From NCBI RefSeq assembly GCF_007991655.1, contig NZ_BJYT01000025.1, positions 1 to 64,000 on the forward strand: a DNA stretch of 64,000 nucleotides, given 5' to 3'. Positions 7,627-16,995 of the stretch are shown piece by piece (within the stretch, counting starts at the first letter, position 1; every line of letters begins with the position of its first letter). The notes under the pieces were generated by a model. It saw nothing but the letters and a program-made list of their open reading frames with translations. It made no database searches and was not told where the DNA came from. The position numbers and the translations under genes were made by a program. This DNA comes from Segetibacter aerophilus (GTDB lineage: Bacteria > Bacteroidota > Bacteroidia > Chitinophagales > Chitinophagaceae).

Positions 7627-10107
7627 TTATTTGTTTTTAGGAAGCCCTATTAAATTTGCCATTAACCTGTAAGCTCCTGGTACACCTGCCGGCAATTGCC
7701 TAAACAAAACAAGACCGACGTAAGCATAATTTCCTTTGCCATATTTAGCAATTGCAAGGCTTCCGTTGCTTTCTTTCTCGCCGGCGTCGTTCATACTAAT
7801 TAGTTTTTCGTAGTGCTCATCTGATTGGTCTACCTGGTACGTGCTTCGCTCCTGGATCCAGCCATCAAAATCTTTGTCTGTGATTTTATTAGGATAATTA
7901 AAAACAGCATGTTGTGGCAGTAATAAATTCACCTTTGCATTTTCTTCTGTAACCCTGGTGCCGGCAATTGTAAACGGATAAGGACCTGTCTGAATTTTCT
8001 TTAAACCAACCTGCATACTCTTCATGTACTGAACAATCATGTTACCTCCGTTCTCTACATAACGATTAAACACATCGTTCTTATTACTTAAAAATTCGAA
8101 AATGTTATAAGCACGAATACCTACAACTATTGCGTCGAATTGTTTCAGGTTCTGATCGTTTATATCCTCTTCATCCAGGTAAGAAACATCGTAGCCGAGG
8201 GCACTTAAGGCCTCAGGAACTTTATCACCGGCTCCAACGATATAGCCGACTTTTCTGCCAACTGTTTTCACATCTACCTTCAGCAGGTTAGCTTTTGCTT
8301 TCGGGAAATAGGTAATGGTCGGAATGTGCTCGTACGAAATCGTTTTTGTATAACCACTATACTTACCATCAATCGTACTTAAGCTAATGGGTTCGGTCGT
8401 ATTGGTTTCTTTAGACTTGGCGGTAAACGTACTCGAGATGGTATTCTCACTATTGGCTGCACTGTAATTAACTGAAGGAAAATTGTTAACCCAGGCAGCA
8501 GAATATTTTTGACTGATGATATAGCGGGTAGAATCGTGAAAATTGGTTTTAAAGTGGATAGGCGCAGCTACAGGACCGCCATTTAAAGAAACGTAATTTT
8601 CTCTTGCATAATTAAACTCCACCTTAGGTAAAACTGCTACCGGTTGATATAATTCTCCCTTAGCGGGATCGACAACTTTGTATTGAACGGGACGACGAAT
8701 AGTAAAATCTGTTCCTTCGATATTGATGATGAAAGTTGCTTCAAACGCCGGATCGTTTTCTGCTTTGCCTATCAGCATCTGGTCTCTTACGTCAAATGCT
8801 CCTTCTGATTGCGGATACTCAAGCCAGTAAGGTTGGGTTATCTTTTTATCAGGACTAACACGAAAAACTTTGTTGATTGATAGAGTTTGGTTGGATGCAA
8901 GCGTTGAAGAAAAAGTGCTGTCAAAACCTTCAAACCTTATGTTCTTTACGGTTGCATTAATGCCGGTACGGCTATTCATAAAAAAGGTTACCGGCAACCT
9001 GTCGCCCTGTACTACGTTCTGCTCGTTTGTCGTTGCTTCCGCAAAAAATCCGGCGCAGGCTTCTATTAAATTTTGTGTTTCAATCAGTTTTTTATTTCTC
9101 CAGTTGCTTTCGGGTAAAGCCTTTATTGCGTTATAAATTCTTATCAATCCTGTAACTGATGCCGCGGGGTTTTCAAGCTTGAAATCATTTAGGACCCCAT
9201 TTACCAAACTGCCAATATTCTCACCTCCTGCTATTCTTTTCCAGTCAATTACAATTCCATCCATCAAATCTGTCTTTGGTGCTTCGCCTGCAGTTGTGGT
9301 GAAGTATTCGGTTACAGAACCACGTCTTCTTGGCCTTCCTTCACCCTGGCTTTTGTGCATGCTTCTTGCCTCGCCCCCAAGTTCGCCATAGCTTTTGCCA
9401 ACGAGAGGATTATAGCCGCCGACTTCAATTTTCAACTGGTCCTCACTGGTAGTGTTGTTGCCGCCGAAATTGAATGTGTTCCAAAGAATTCTCTTTGCCT
9501 GCCATGGCTTTACCCCATACTTAAATTGCTCCGGAAAACGGTTGGGATCGGCAGCGGCTGTGAAAGCTTCGTCGGCTAAGATGGCAGAGGCCGCATGGTG
9601 ACCATGACCAGCCCTTTTATCAGGTGGAAAACGTTTAATGATCACGTCAGGCTGGTATTGCCTGATAACCCAAACTACGTCGCTTAAAATTTTGTCTCTG
9701 CCCCAAAATTTTAAGGCTTCTTCTGAGCTTTTACTAAAACCAAACTCATACGCCCGACTAAAAAATTGCTCAGCGCCATCTATTCGTCTTGCTGCTAATA
9801 ACTCCTGCGTACGGATCATGCCCAGTTCATAGCCTTGCTCGCTGCCAATCAGGTTCTGGCCGCCATCACCGCGAGTGAGGCTTAAATAGCCCGTGCGGTA
9901 AAGCTTCTCTTTCGCAAAGTATGGAAGCAACCCGTTATTTTCATCGTCGGGGTGGGCCGCGATATATAAGATACTTCCTAAAACATTTAATTTTTTAAGC
10001 TGTTGGTAAATGTCAGCACTACTATAAGTAGCAGGAGTTTGACAATAAACAGTTGAAATATGAAAGCAAAAAGTTGTGAGCAATAAACCCTTCAAAATTT
10101 TCATCAT
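7627..10107 (-). CDS. Large PIG-L (LmbE-like) family deacetylase
   Basis: An 826-residue secreted protein. After a signal peptide (MMKILKGLLLTTFCFH, cleavage near VYCQ) comes a PIG-L domain (about residues 40-290) with the zinc motif AHPDDE (about 51-56) and the second histidine cluster GHGHH (about 167-171). PIG-L proteins are Zn-dependent N-deacetylases of GlcNAc-containing molecules. The long C-terminal part has beta-rich segments (about 350-600) and a last alpha/beta domain (about 620-820, with FDAIVVGIRAYN and GGNMIVQYM) that looks like a class I glutamine-amidotransferase-like fold. This extended form is common in Bacteroidota. The frame is open to 10134, but the ATG at 10107 starts the signal peptide; the ATG at 10104 is equally possible. 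The 58-residue membrane gene follows one base later. Confidence 0.85.
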   Translation of the reverse strand: MMKILKGLLLTTFCFHISTVYCQTPATYSSADIYQQLKKLNVLGSILYIAAHPDDENNGLLPYFAKEKLYRTGYLSLTRGDGGQNLIGSEQGYELGMIRTQELLAARRIDGAEQFFSRAYEFGFSKSSEEALKFWGRDKILSDVVWVIRQYQPDVIIKRFPPDKRAGHGHHAASAILADEAFTAAADPNRFPEQFKYGVKPWQAKRILWNTFNFGGNNTTSEDQLKIEVGGYNPLVGKSYGELGGEARSMHKSQGEGRPRRRGSVTEYFTTTAGEAPKTDLMDGIVIDWKRIAGGENIGSLVNGVLNDFKLENPAASVTGLIRIYNAIKALPESNWRNKKLIETQNLIEACAGFFAEATTNEQNVVQGDRLPVTFFMNSRTGINATVKNIRFEGFDSTFSSTLASNQTLSINKVFRVSPDKKITQPYWLEYPQSEGAFDVRDQMLIGKAENDPAFEATFIINIEGTDFTIRRPVQYKVVDPAKGELYQPVAVLPKVEFNYARENYVSLNGGPVAAPIHFKTNFHDSTRYIISQKYSAAWVNNFPSVNYSAANSENTISSTFTAKSKETNTTEPISLSTIDGKYSGYTKTISYEHIPTITYFPKAKANLLKVDVKTVGRKVGYIVGAGDKVPEALSALGYDVSYLDEEDINDQNLKQFDAIVVGIRAYNIFEFLSNKNDVFNRYVENGGNMIVQYMKSMQVGLKKIQTGPYPFTIAGTRVTEENAKVNLLLPQHAVFNYPNKITDKDFDGWIQERSTYQVDQSDEHYEKLISMNDAGEKESNGSLAIAKYGKGNYAYVGLVLFRQLPAGVPGAYRLMANLIGLPKNK

Positions 10108-10190
10108 GCTGCGAAGATAAAGGTTGGACAGCAAGCAGTTTCTAACGAGAAATATTTTTAATCCGGCGAATAATAGGCATGTGGCCTTGC

Positions 10191-10210
10191 TTGCGTCGCA
10201 CTCTTGTACA
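10191..10210 (-). repeat. Intergenic repeat, GTACAAGAGTGCGACGCAA form
   Basis: Read on the minus strand the site is TGTACAAGAGTGCGACGCAA. The last 19 bases are identical to the copies at 19152 and 19524. It lies between the PIG-L gene and the next gene upstream. Confidence 0.75.
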
Positions 10211-10244
10211 CAATAATGATGGCGTCAAAATCGAAGACATTTAG

Positions 10245-10853
10245 CTACTGTTTATTTGCCTCTTTCTGTACCGGAGGATTGATCATGATATGAGCTCCGT
10301 GAGTTCCGGGGTTCATAATCCAGGGCAAACCGGGGGCAGCAGGTTTTAAAGGAAGACCGGTACTTTCAGCAGTAGCATAGGGTATATAAATAACAGAACG
10401 TAGGTAGCCGTTCTTTACTCCGCCGCCGCCTTCGTCATAATCTTCTTTTGAAGCTGAATAAACAAATAACGTAGAAGGCTGCTTTGGCATTGCAAGCTTA
10501 CCAGCCTTCACTTCCTCCTCGCGGAGTTTAAAAATGTCGTCACCTTTTTTCCCCTGCTTTTTAAGGTCTCTTCCGCGCTGCATAAACGGCTCAAGATCTT
10601 TATGATAACAAGCTGCAGAAAAACCAGGCTGATCCGGATCGTCTGCAAGACAAATTAATTCGTTGGTACCTTTTCGTAGCACAGTTAATTCTTTTGTTGC
10701 TGAGTAACCCATTACTGTTGCACCCTCTCTTTTGTCTTCGGGTGCTGATAGCAACGCTAACTTAATTTGAGCATCTGGTGCCAGCACTTTAGACTGGCAA
10801 TAAGTGTTTGCTGTAACGGTACAAATCAGCATAAAAAGGAAAAGTATTTTCAT
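10245..10853 (-). CDS. Secreted protein of unknown function
   Basis: A 202-residue protein with a clear signal peptide (MKILFLFMLICTVTA, cleavage near TYCQ). The mature part has charged helices in the middle (RDLKKQGKKGDDIFKLREEEVKAG split over about 90-118) and a C-terminal region with YIPYATAEST and WIMNPGTHGAHIMI. Two cysteines (about 68 and 82) could form a disulfide in the periplasm. No family was recognised with confidence. The frame could start at a TTG at 10862, but the ATG at 10853 places the signal peptide at the N-terminus. It is monocistronic as far as can be seen, with a repeat copy just after its stop. Confidence 0.65.
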   Translation of the reverse strand: MKILFLFMLICTVTANTYCQSKVLAPDAQIKLALLSAPEDKREGATVMGYSATKELTVLRKGTNELICLADDPDQPGFSAACYHKDLEPFMQRGRDLKKQGKKGDDIFKLREEEVKAGKLAMPKQPSTLFVYSASKEDYDEGGGGVKNGYLRSVIYIPYATAESTGLPLKPAAPGLPWIMNPGTHGAHIMINPPVQKEANKQ

Positions 10854-11112
10854 AATTGACAAGTTAAAAGTGTGAAAGTATAGAGGTAAACTTGAAACAT
10901 AGACTCTTGTAATAATTCATTTCAGTTGTTACAATCGTCCTGATGTTTGTGGGAAATAAAGATAATACAATAACTTTTTATTTCATCTGGGTGCAAAAGC
11001 ATTTAAAAAACCTTCAAACTGTAAGAATACTATCAGAAAGAACAAAGGCTGCTTTTAAAGATTACAATTATTAATTTCGGCGGAACAATCATTAACACTT
11101 TAAGATTACTTC

Positions 11113-11520
11113 ATGAAAAAACAAACCCGTAGAAATTTTCTAACTGCAACAGGTATTCTCGGCGGCGGTTTAGCTGCTTCTGCTATGCCACTTGGCAAAA
11201 AGCAAAATAAAAAACAGGTAATTCACCATGTTTTCTTTTGGTTAAAGAACCCTAATTCTAAAGAAGATTTAGCCAAACTTTTAGCAGGATTACAAACACT
11301 TAAAAAAATTGAAACCGTTCGTGCGATACATATTGGAGTAACTGCAAAAACTGAGGAGCGATCTGTAGTAGACGCGACGTTTAGCGCATCCGAACTGTTG
11401 TTTTTTGATGATCTTGCCGGGCAGAAAACTTACCAGGACCACCCTATCCACCTGGAGTTTATAAAGAATTGTTCTTCCCTTTGGGAAAAGGTAATTGTAT
11501 ATGACTCCGTTGATATCTAG
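11113..11520 (+). CDS. Tat-exported Dabb (stress-responsive A/B barrel) protein
   Basis: A 135-residue protein. The N-terminus MKKQTRRNFLTATGILGGG has a twin-arginine (RRNFL) signal, so folded export through Tat is expected. The rest is a Dabb ferredoxin-like domain: VIHHVFFWLKN at the start, then a helix, RAIHIGVTA, DATFSASELLFF and the late motif YQDHPIHLEFI. Dabb proteins form dimeric alpha+beta barrels; most have no proven activity, though related folds degrade haem or act in aromatic pathways. The gene stands alone on the plus strand after a 260-base spacer and is followed by a repeat copy. Confidence 0.82.
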   Translation: MKKQTRRNFLTATGILGGGLAASAMPLGKKQNKKQVIHHVFFWLKNPNSKEDLAKLLAGLQTLKKIETVRAIHIGVTAKTEERSVVDATFSASELLFFDDLAGQKTYQDHPIHLEFIKNCSSLWEKVIVYDSVDI

Positions 11521-11583
11521 ATGGCTTTAAACGCTTTTTGCGGATTTGGAAAAGTGTTGCATAAAGATTGAAAGTTGAACGGA

Positions 11584-11606
11584 GCGTCGCAAGGATGTAA
11601 CATGGG
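11584..11606 (+). repeat. Divergent copy of the long-form intergenic repeat
   Basis: GCGTCGCAAGGATGTAACAT followed by GGG keeps the frame of the copies at 720 and 7357 with several changes; downstream CTGCCGGTAAC also resembles the ATGCCGGTAAC after the copy at 7357. The homology is weaker than for the other copies. Confidence 0.45.
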
Positions 11607-11709
11607 CGACCCTCTGCCGGTAACCTTACATTCAATTGATTTCTAAATTTCAAGAAGGTGTAATTGCATTATTTGCAGCAAAATGAACATAACGACTTAG
11701 CTGAATGTT

Positions 11710-11717
11710 TACTTTTG
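11710..11717 (+). promoter_or_regulatory. Bacteroidota -7 element before the alcohol dehydrogenase gene
   Basis: TACTTTTG fits TAnnTTTG exactly. It lies 14 bases before the ATG at 11732 and would give a very short leader. It falls inside the longer open frame (start 11705), which supports the internal ATG at 11732 as the true start. No good -33 TTTG is seen at the expected distance. Confidence 0.5.
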
Positions 11718-11731
11718 CACAAAAAATAATT

Positions 11732-12775
11732 ATGACAGAAGCTAAAGCATACGCAGCACATTCTGCAACTGAGCCATTAGGTCCGTACTCGTTTCAAAGA
11801 AGAGACTTGCGGCCGCATGATGTACAAATAGAAATTTTGTATTGTGGTGTTTGCCATTCTGACCTTCACACCGTTCGAAGCGAATGGGGACCTGCAGTAT
11901 ACCCTTGCGTTCCCGGGCATGAAATCGTTGGAAGGGTGACGTCAGTGGGCGATCAGGTAAACAAATTTAAGGCGGGTGACCTTGCAGGTGTAGGGTGTCT
12001 TGTTGACTCTTGTCGCGAGTGCCACAACTGCCAGCAAGGACTGGAGCAATATTGCGAAAAGGGCGCCACGTTTACTTATAACAGCCCGGATAGAGTGGAT
12101 GGCTCAAACACTTTGGGTGGTTACTCAAGCGTGATTGTTACCGATGAAAGTTTCGTGCTAAAGGTATCAGAGAAGCTTGCACTGGAAGCTGTGGCACCAC
12201 TGTTATGTGCAGGCATAACCACCTATTCTCCGCTTCGTTACTGGAAGGTTGGAAAGGGGCATAAAGTAGCGATTTTAGGTCTTGGTGGATTGGGGCACAT
12301 GGCAGTAAAATTTGCTGTGTCGTTCGGCGCAGAAGTTACCATGCTAAGTACATCGCCAGCTAAAGAAGCAGATGCCAAAAGATTGGGAGCTCATAAGTTT
12401 GCGTTGACCAAAGATCCCGAACAAATTAAAGGTCTTGCCAACTCTTTTGACTTTATAATAGACACTGTTTCTGCTGAACACGATTACAATATGTATTTAA
12501 GCATGCTGAATACAAACGGAATTATGATTTGTGTAGGTGCGCCACCTACAGCAGCGCAAATCCCCGCATTCAACCTGATCTATCAAAGAAGGAGTATTGC
12601 CGGTTCGCTGATTGGGGGTTTACCTGAAACACAGGAAATGCTTGATTATTGTGCAGAGCATGGAATAACCTCGGACGTAGAAGTTATTGCAATCAAAGAC
12701 ATTAATGAAGCATACGAGAGAATGTTGAAAGGCGATGTTAGGTATCGTTTTGTAATAGATATGGCAACTTTATAA
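11732..12775 (+). CDS. NAD(P)-dependent zinc alcohol dehydrogenase, cinnamyl-type
   Basis: A 347-residue medium-chain dehydrogenase of the cinnamyl alcohol dehydrogenase / YahK group, which interconvert aldehydes and alcohols. Catalytic zinc ligands are Cys41 (GVCHSD), His63 (PGHE) and Cys159 (LLCAG). Structural zinc ligands are Cys94, Cys97, Cys100 and Cys108. The cofactor fold has GLGGLGHMAVK (183-193), and STSPAKE after the second strand suggests NADP preference. The start at 11732 (MTEAKAYAAHS) is chosen over 11705 because it matches the family N-terminus and sits just after a -7 element. It appears monocistronic and is convergent with the DUF2071 gene. Confidence 0.9.
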   Translation: MTEAKAYAAHSATEPLGPYSFQRRDLRPHDVQIEILYCGVCHSDLHTVRSEWGPAVYPCVPGHEIVGRVTSVGDQVNKFKAGDLAGVGCLVDSCRECHNCQQGLEQYCEKGATFTYNSPDRVDGSNTLGGYSSVIVTDESFVLKVSEKLALEAVAPLLCAGITTYSPLRYWKVGKGHKVAILGLGGLGHMAVKFAVSFGAEVTMLSTSPAKEADAKRLGAHKFALTKDPEQIKGLANSFDFIIDTVSAEHDYNMYLSMLNTNGIMICVGAPPTAAQIPAFNLIYQRRSIAGSLIGGLPETQEMLDYCAEHGITSDVEVIAIKDINEAYERMLKGDVRYRFVIDMATL

Positions 12776-12819
12776 GTTGATTGGTAATGGTTGACAGATG
12801 GCAGGATTAGAGCCGTTTG

Positions 12820-13551
12820 TCAACCTTTTTTTATAAACACCGGCTTCCTTATTACAACTTCAGATCCTTTGGCAAGAAATACTGATGTAGGTTTTGCTGC
12901 TAAAAAAGGTTCAAACTCTTTCCCATAGAGTGACGCTGCGTCACATTCCAATTTCCAGTCTCGTACCTGGTGCACTTGCCACACATTGTGCTCTACTCCG
13001 TACTCGATAGTGGTAGTTTCATTGTACTTATTATAGCCCCAATAATGCTCGAAAATAAATTCCTCTTCACTTCCCGGTTTAATGTCTGTCAAAGACGTTT
13101 CTGCTTTCACCTGTAAAGTGTTCCATTTTTTACGGTGCTTCCATTCGTACTTTATAAAGATCTCATCGCCGCTGATTTCTGTTTCGTGCTTCATTCGCTT
13201 TGCGCTGTAATGCTCGTGATAGAGTTTGTTGGCAATGAAAGAAATAATTGGACTGGGAACAATCTCAGAAATGAATACTACTCCCCTCTTCCACGTTTTT
13301 CCATCAAAATTTTTGACGTAAAAACGAAGATTCACCTCTTCGAAGTTTGTGTGATAGGGCCAACGGAAACGAAAAACCCTGGTATCGTTAAACATGAAGC
13401 CAACCACACTAACCAGTGTTTTATTGTTAAAAGTGTCCAACTCTGTGCACGGTGGTAAATGAGGTAAAAGGATAGCCGGGTCAACTTCATAATTTATCAT
13501 TACCAGGTTTTCCCAACGTGCTTTTAAAAAAATTGGTCTTGTAGGTTGCAT
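12820..13551 (-). CDS. DUF2071 (YqjF-like) protein
   Basis: A 243-residue cytosolic protein of the DUF2071 / YqjF family, which shares an acetoacetate decarboxylase-like beta fold. The start is typical: MQPTRPIFLKARWENLVMIN, then LLPHLPPCTELDTF, VSVVGFMF and the segment VNLRFYVKNFDGK WKRGV and EIVPSP that mark the family (written here with one residue omitted). No catalytic role is established for this family. The frame continues upstream to 13692, but the part before the Met at 13551 is not conserved-looking and lacks a signal peptide. The gene is convergent with the alcohol dehydrogenase and divergent from the LLM oxidoreductase. Confidence 0.82.
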   Translation of the reverse strand: MQPTRPIFLKARWENLVMINYEVDPAILLPHLPPCTELDTFNNKTLVSVVGFMFNDTRVFRFRWPYHTNFEEVNLRFYVKNFDGKTWKRGVVFISEIVPSPIISFIANKLYHEHYSAKRMKHETEISGDEIFIKYEWKHRKKWNTLQVKAETSLTDIKPGSEEEFIFEHYWGYNKYNETTTIEYGVEHNVWQVHQVRDWKLECDAASLYGKEFEPFLAAKPTSVFLAKGSEVVIRKPVFIKKG

Positions 13552-13839
13552 GTGTAAGAAACAACGGAGATAGACATTTGTTAGTTTGAAGGAAAATATT
13601 GGCTTTTTCACCAAACAATAAAAACTACTTTCTATATAAAATACTTCCCTGAAGGAAGAATCACATCTATCTACTGCAAATTGCTTTCCCACAATCGCTC
13701 ATTCCGTAAAAGTTTATTCCCACTCTGCGCTATTGACTCCGCTCGATTTTGTTCTTTTAAAGAAGTGACGTAAGGAACACAGATAAATAAAACTGGAATG
13801 TGAATTGCAAAAATTCCAATTCATATAAACGAAGAAGAA

Positions 13840-14814
13840 ATGAGTATAGTAGGCTACCAGGCTTCGCACGAACAGTTTGCACCAAGCGAACTTGTAAGAC
13901 TCGCGGTAATGGCAGAAAAAGCAGGTTTTCAAGCAATCAATTCATCTGACCATTTTCATCCCTGGAGCGAAAGGCAGGGGCAAAGCGGATATTCTTTCGC
14001 ATGGCTGGGCGCGGCGATGCAAGCTACCTCTTTGCCTTTTGGCGTTGTCTGTTCTCCCGGCCAAAGAAATCATCCCGCTATTGTGGCCCAGGCTTCAGCT
14101 ACGCTTGCTGAAATGTTTCCCGGTCGCTTTCATATTTCTTTAGGGAGCGGTGAAGCACTAAACGAAAGGATCACGGGTGAGATATGGCCAATTAAATCAG
14201 AAAGAAACGCCAGACTTCGGGAAGCCGTTGATGTGATCAGAGATCTCTTTACAGGCAAAGAAGTTACCCGTCATGGAAGGGTAACAGTTGAGTGCGCAAA
14301 GCTTTATACGCTGCCTTCACCATTACCACTTTTATACGGGGCCGCGGTCACTGAAGAAACTGCCGAATGGGTTGGAAGCTGGGCAGATGGATTGACGACA
14401 ATTCATAAACCTTTAGATGAACTGGAGCAAACTGTGAAAGCTTTCCGAAAAGGTGGTGGTGAGGGTAAACCAATGATTGTAAAAGTGCAGTTGTCGTATG
14501 CACGAGACGAACAGGCAGCCATTGACGGAGCGTATGATCAATGGCGAACAAATATTTTTCAAGGTACAGTGCTGGGCGACTTACATAAAGTAGAACAATT
14601 CGATGCCCTTGGAGAATTTGTGACTATTGACAAGTTGAAGGAAATGGTGAATATCTCATCAGATCTACAAGTACACGCTGATCTGATTGCATCTTATATC
14701 GATCTTGGTTTCGACACCGTCATCCTTCACAACGTTAATCGAGACCAGGAAACATTTATCCAGGATTTCGGAGAAAAAGTATTGCCGAAGCTTGCCGCTT
14801 CTGCTTCAAAATAA
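13840..14814 (+). CDS. LLM-class flavin-dependent oxidoreductase (TIGR03885-like)
   Basis: A 324-residue luciferase-like monooxygenase fold (TIM barrel). Recognisable blocks are ELVRLAVMAEKAGFQAI, SDHFHPW, PGRFHISLGSGEALNE and VTEETAEWVGSWADGL. These match the non-F420 TIGR03885 group of LLM proteins, which are thought to use FMN or a related flavin; the substrate is unknown. Length is normal. It is preceded by a 288-base divergent spacer and followed by the SRP RNA gene on the same strand, which has its own promoter. No signal peptide, so cytosolic. Confidence 0.83.
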   Translation: MSIVGYQASHEQFAPSELVRLAVMAEKAGFQAINSSDHFHPWSERQGQSGYSFAWLGAAMQATSLPFGVVCSPGQRNHPAIVAQASATLAEMFPGRFHISLGSGEALNERITGEIWPIKSERNARLREAVDVIRDLFTGKEVTRHGRVTVECAKLYTLPSPLPLLYGAAVTEETAEWVGSWADGLTTIHKPLDELEQTVKAFRKGGGEGKPMIVKVQLSYARDEQAAIDGAYDQWRTNIFQGTVLGDLHKVEQFDALGEFVTIDKLKEMVNISSDLQVHADLIASYIDLGFDTVILHNVNRDQETFIQDFGEKVLPKLAASASK

Positions 14815-14906
14815 TTTCTAGTTCATCAAAAGATATTTCTTATCAAAAGGCAATTATGGCGCTTCAGATCCTTGTGGTTGCAATCCCCAAAATCCTTCTT
14901 CTATTT

Positions 14907-14937
14907 TTTGTAATTTAATTGCATTCCCATACTTTTG
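14907..14937 (+). promoter_or_regulatory. Promoter of the SRP RNA gene
   Basis: TTTG at 14907-14910, a 19-base gap, then TACTTTTG at 14930-14937. This is the full Bacteroidota consensus TTTG-N19..21-TAnnTTTG. The first base of the RNA helix (14942) lies five bases after the -7 element, exactly where transcription should begin. Confidence 0.8.
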
Positions 14938-14941
14938 CCCC

Positions 14942-15036
14942 GGCAAGTCTTATACGACCAGCTCCTATTGAACCCCCCAGGGCAGGAATGCAGCAAGGGT
15001 AAATGGTTGTAGCGGTGCGATGTAAGTAACTTGCCA
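14942..15036 (+). ncRNA. ffs: Small bacterial signal recognition particle RNA (4.5S type)
   Basis: About 95 bases that fold into one long hairpin. The ends pair as GGCAAGT (14942-14948) with ACTTGCC (15029-15035). The apical domain IV is recognisable: CAGG, then GCA-GGAA-TGC with the GGAA tetraloop at 14985-14988, then AGCAAGG, which is the conserved site bound by the Ffh M domain. A run of eight T (15037-15044) follows the closing helix, giving a Rho-independent end. The RNA is part of SRP, which targets membrane proteins to the SecYEG translocon. The flanks up to 15313 contain nothing else that I can identify. Confidence 0.9.
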
Positions 15037-15313
15037 TTTTTTTTGCCCTTTATTGTCCTGACTTTTGTTCTTAACCCTGCATTGTTGTGTCACTCACTTG
15101 TACTTGTAGTCATTTCCCTGACCTTCCATCTCGTAGTTACTTCGCTTATTTCCAGAAGTATTTTTACCCTTTAATAAATTTCTCTTTTTCGGCTTTCCAG
15201 GCAAAATCTGTTTAAACCGTTTACCAAGCACTTTAGGCTTGGCCTTATAGCATGTATAGTTCTTTATTAATTGTTACCTTACGATAATCACATTCAGTAA
15301 ACCTTATTGACTT

Positions 15314-16141
15314 ATGCCAACGATTATTGTCTGTACCAATTTTTCAGAAACGTCGCGTAATGCACTGGCATACACCTGTTCTTTAATAAAAAACAAGGCC
15401 GATAAAGAAGAGATTAGTATTGTCCTGCTGCATGTATATACTATTCCGGCAAACTATTCAGGAGATGGAATTGCACTGGCAACCATCAACAACGCTTTAG
15501 ATGATGCGGAAATGGATTTGCATGAAGAACTCGAATGGGTCCAGGAGGAATACGGCGGTTTAAATGTTATCGGAAAGGTCGCGACCGGAAGGTTACTGGT
15601 TGGATTGAAAAATGAAATCGATGAAATGCAAGCATCGCTGGTAATTCTCGGTACCGGCGGAAACTATGGCGATCTTTGGTCATGGGACGGCGACATTTTA
15701 AACCTGCTTCGCGATCTGCCCGTTCCGGTGCTTACTATTCCACCTGACGTTTCATTTAGACCCTTACAAAATATTGCCTTTGCATGCAATCTTAAAAATA
15801 TAAATAGCAAGACGCCTTTCAATACCCTTATCAACATAATTCGCTTTACCGAATCTAAGCTTCACGTCATTTATGTTACAGCTAACGCATTAAAGCCCGG
15901 ATCTACGGAAGCAGGCAATGAAGAAATGGTAAGCAATAATCTTAAAGAGATAGAACCTGTTTATCATACCATTTTTGAAAGCCGGGTTGTTCAAGCCATT
16001 GGACGATTTGTGGAAGAAAATCAAATTCAACTATTATTGGTGATGCCTAAAAGGCACGGCTTGTGGGAGGGCTTGTTCCATAAGAGTTTCACTAAAGAAC
16101 TTGCACGTCTAAATCGCCTGCCCATTATGGCATTGCATTAA
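15314..16141 (+). CDS. Tandem universal stress protein (two UspA domains)
   Basis: A 275-residue protein with two UspA-type alpha/beta domains in tandem (about 1-142 and 150-275). Domain 1 starts PTIIVCTNFSETSRNALAYT, the usual USP opening, and ends with VILGTGGNYGDLW and PVPVLTIPP, a partial match to the G-x2-G-x9-G(S/T) nucleotide loop. Domain 2 starts LQNIAFACNLKN and ends LPIMALH; its loop (VMPKRHGLW) lacks the glycines, so only the first domain might bind ATP. USPs respond to stress and starvation; the function here is not known. The NlpC/P60 gene follows 44 bases later on the same strand. Confidence 0.85.
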   Translation: MPTIIVCTNFSETSRNALAYTCSLIKNKADKEEISIVLLHVYTIPANYSGDGIALATINNALDDAEMDLHEELEWVQEEYGGLNVIGKVATGRLLVGLKNEIDEMQASLVILGTGGNYGDLWSWDGDILNLLRDLPVPVLTIPPDVSFRPLQNIAFACNLKNINSKTPFNTLINIIRFTESKLHVIYVTANALKPGSTEAGNEEMVSNNLKEIEPVYHTIFESRVVQAIGRFVEENQIQLLLVMPKRHGLWEGLFHKSFTKELARLNRLPIMALH

Positions 16142-16185
16142 AAACTTATAAGATCCTGTTGGTTAGATTTTTGTGTACTGAACGT

Positions 16186-16791
16186 ATGCGAATAGTTGCT
16201 TTACTTTTTCTTGCTTTAACTACTGCCTGCAAATATTATAACGGGAAAATTCCTACCTCCCCCGCAGTAGAAGACTCTACTGAAATGGTACAGGCAAAAG
16301 CCGAGATTCCCGCGGACGTTGAAAAGCAAAAACCCATTCCACTTCAGGCGAATACAAATAACACTACAGGCAACACTATTAACACAGGCAACACTAAGCC
16401 GGAACAATTATTGGCCTTTGCCAATTCTTTAATTGGTGTAAAGTACCGATACGGATCGTCCGATCCTGTAAATGGCTTTGATTGTTCAGGGTTCATAACG
16501 TATGTTTTTAATCATTTTAGTATTGCAGTGCCCAGATCTTCTATTGACTTTACACATTACAACACGCATATAGACATTAAGCAGGCAAAACCGGGAGACC
16601 TAATTTTATTTACAGGCACGGACAGCACGATTAGGGAAGTAGGACATATGGGTATAATTAATTCAGTGCACAACGACCAGGTGGAATTTATTCATAGTTC
16701 CTCCGGCAAAGCAAACGGCGTAACTATTACCCCTTTAAATGTTTACTATCTTGGCCGATTTGTAAAGGTGATACGAGTCTTCAACTTTTAA
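16186..16791 (+). CDS. NlpC/P60 (C40) peptidoglycan endopeptidase, lipoprotein
   Basis: A 201-residue protein. The N-terminus MRIVALLFLALTTAC gives a signal peptide with Cys15 as lipidation site. A low-complexity linker rich in N and T (about 50-70) leads to a C40 peptidase domain (about 72-201). The catalytic set is Cys100 in FDCSGFITYVF, His154 in GHMGII and the third polar residue His170 in FIHSSS. NlpC/P60 lipoproteins such as E. coli Spr/MepS cut D-Glu/mDAP or mDAP cross-links in the periplasm. Starting at 16186 rather than 16159 makes the signal peptide N-terminal. A possible promoter for it lies inside the 44-base gap after the stress protein gene, but none was clear. Confidence 0.87.
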   Translation: MRIVALLFLALTTACKYYNGKIPTSPAVEDSTEMVQAKAEIPADVEKQKPIPLQANTNNTTGNTINTGNTKPEQLLAFANSLIGVKYRYGSSDPVNGFDCSGFITYVFNHFSIAVPRSSIDFTHYNTHIDIKQAKPGDLILFTGTDSTIREVGHMGIINSVHNDQVEFIHSSSGKANGVTITPLNVYYLGRFVKVIRVFNF

Positions 16792-16995
16792 AGCTAAATT
16801 TTCGCCACGTTAACATGGTAGGCTTCCTTCGCTAAAACTTTTGAACCTATTTGGTTAATTCCAAAGGAATAACTGTGGTAGTAAGGCTCTTTCTGTTATC
16901 AAAATCCAAAAAACCTAAAAGCCCTTTTTGTTTACCGATTTCTCAAAAACCAATTTTGAGTTTCTGTGTAAATTTCCACTGCAAAAATTATTACA

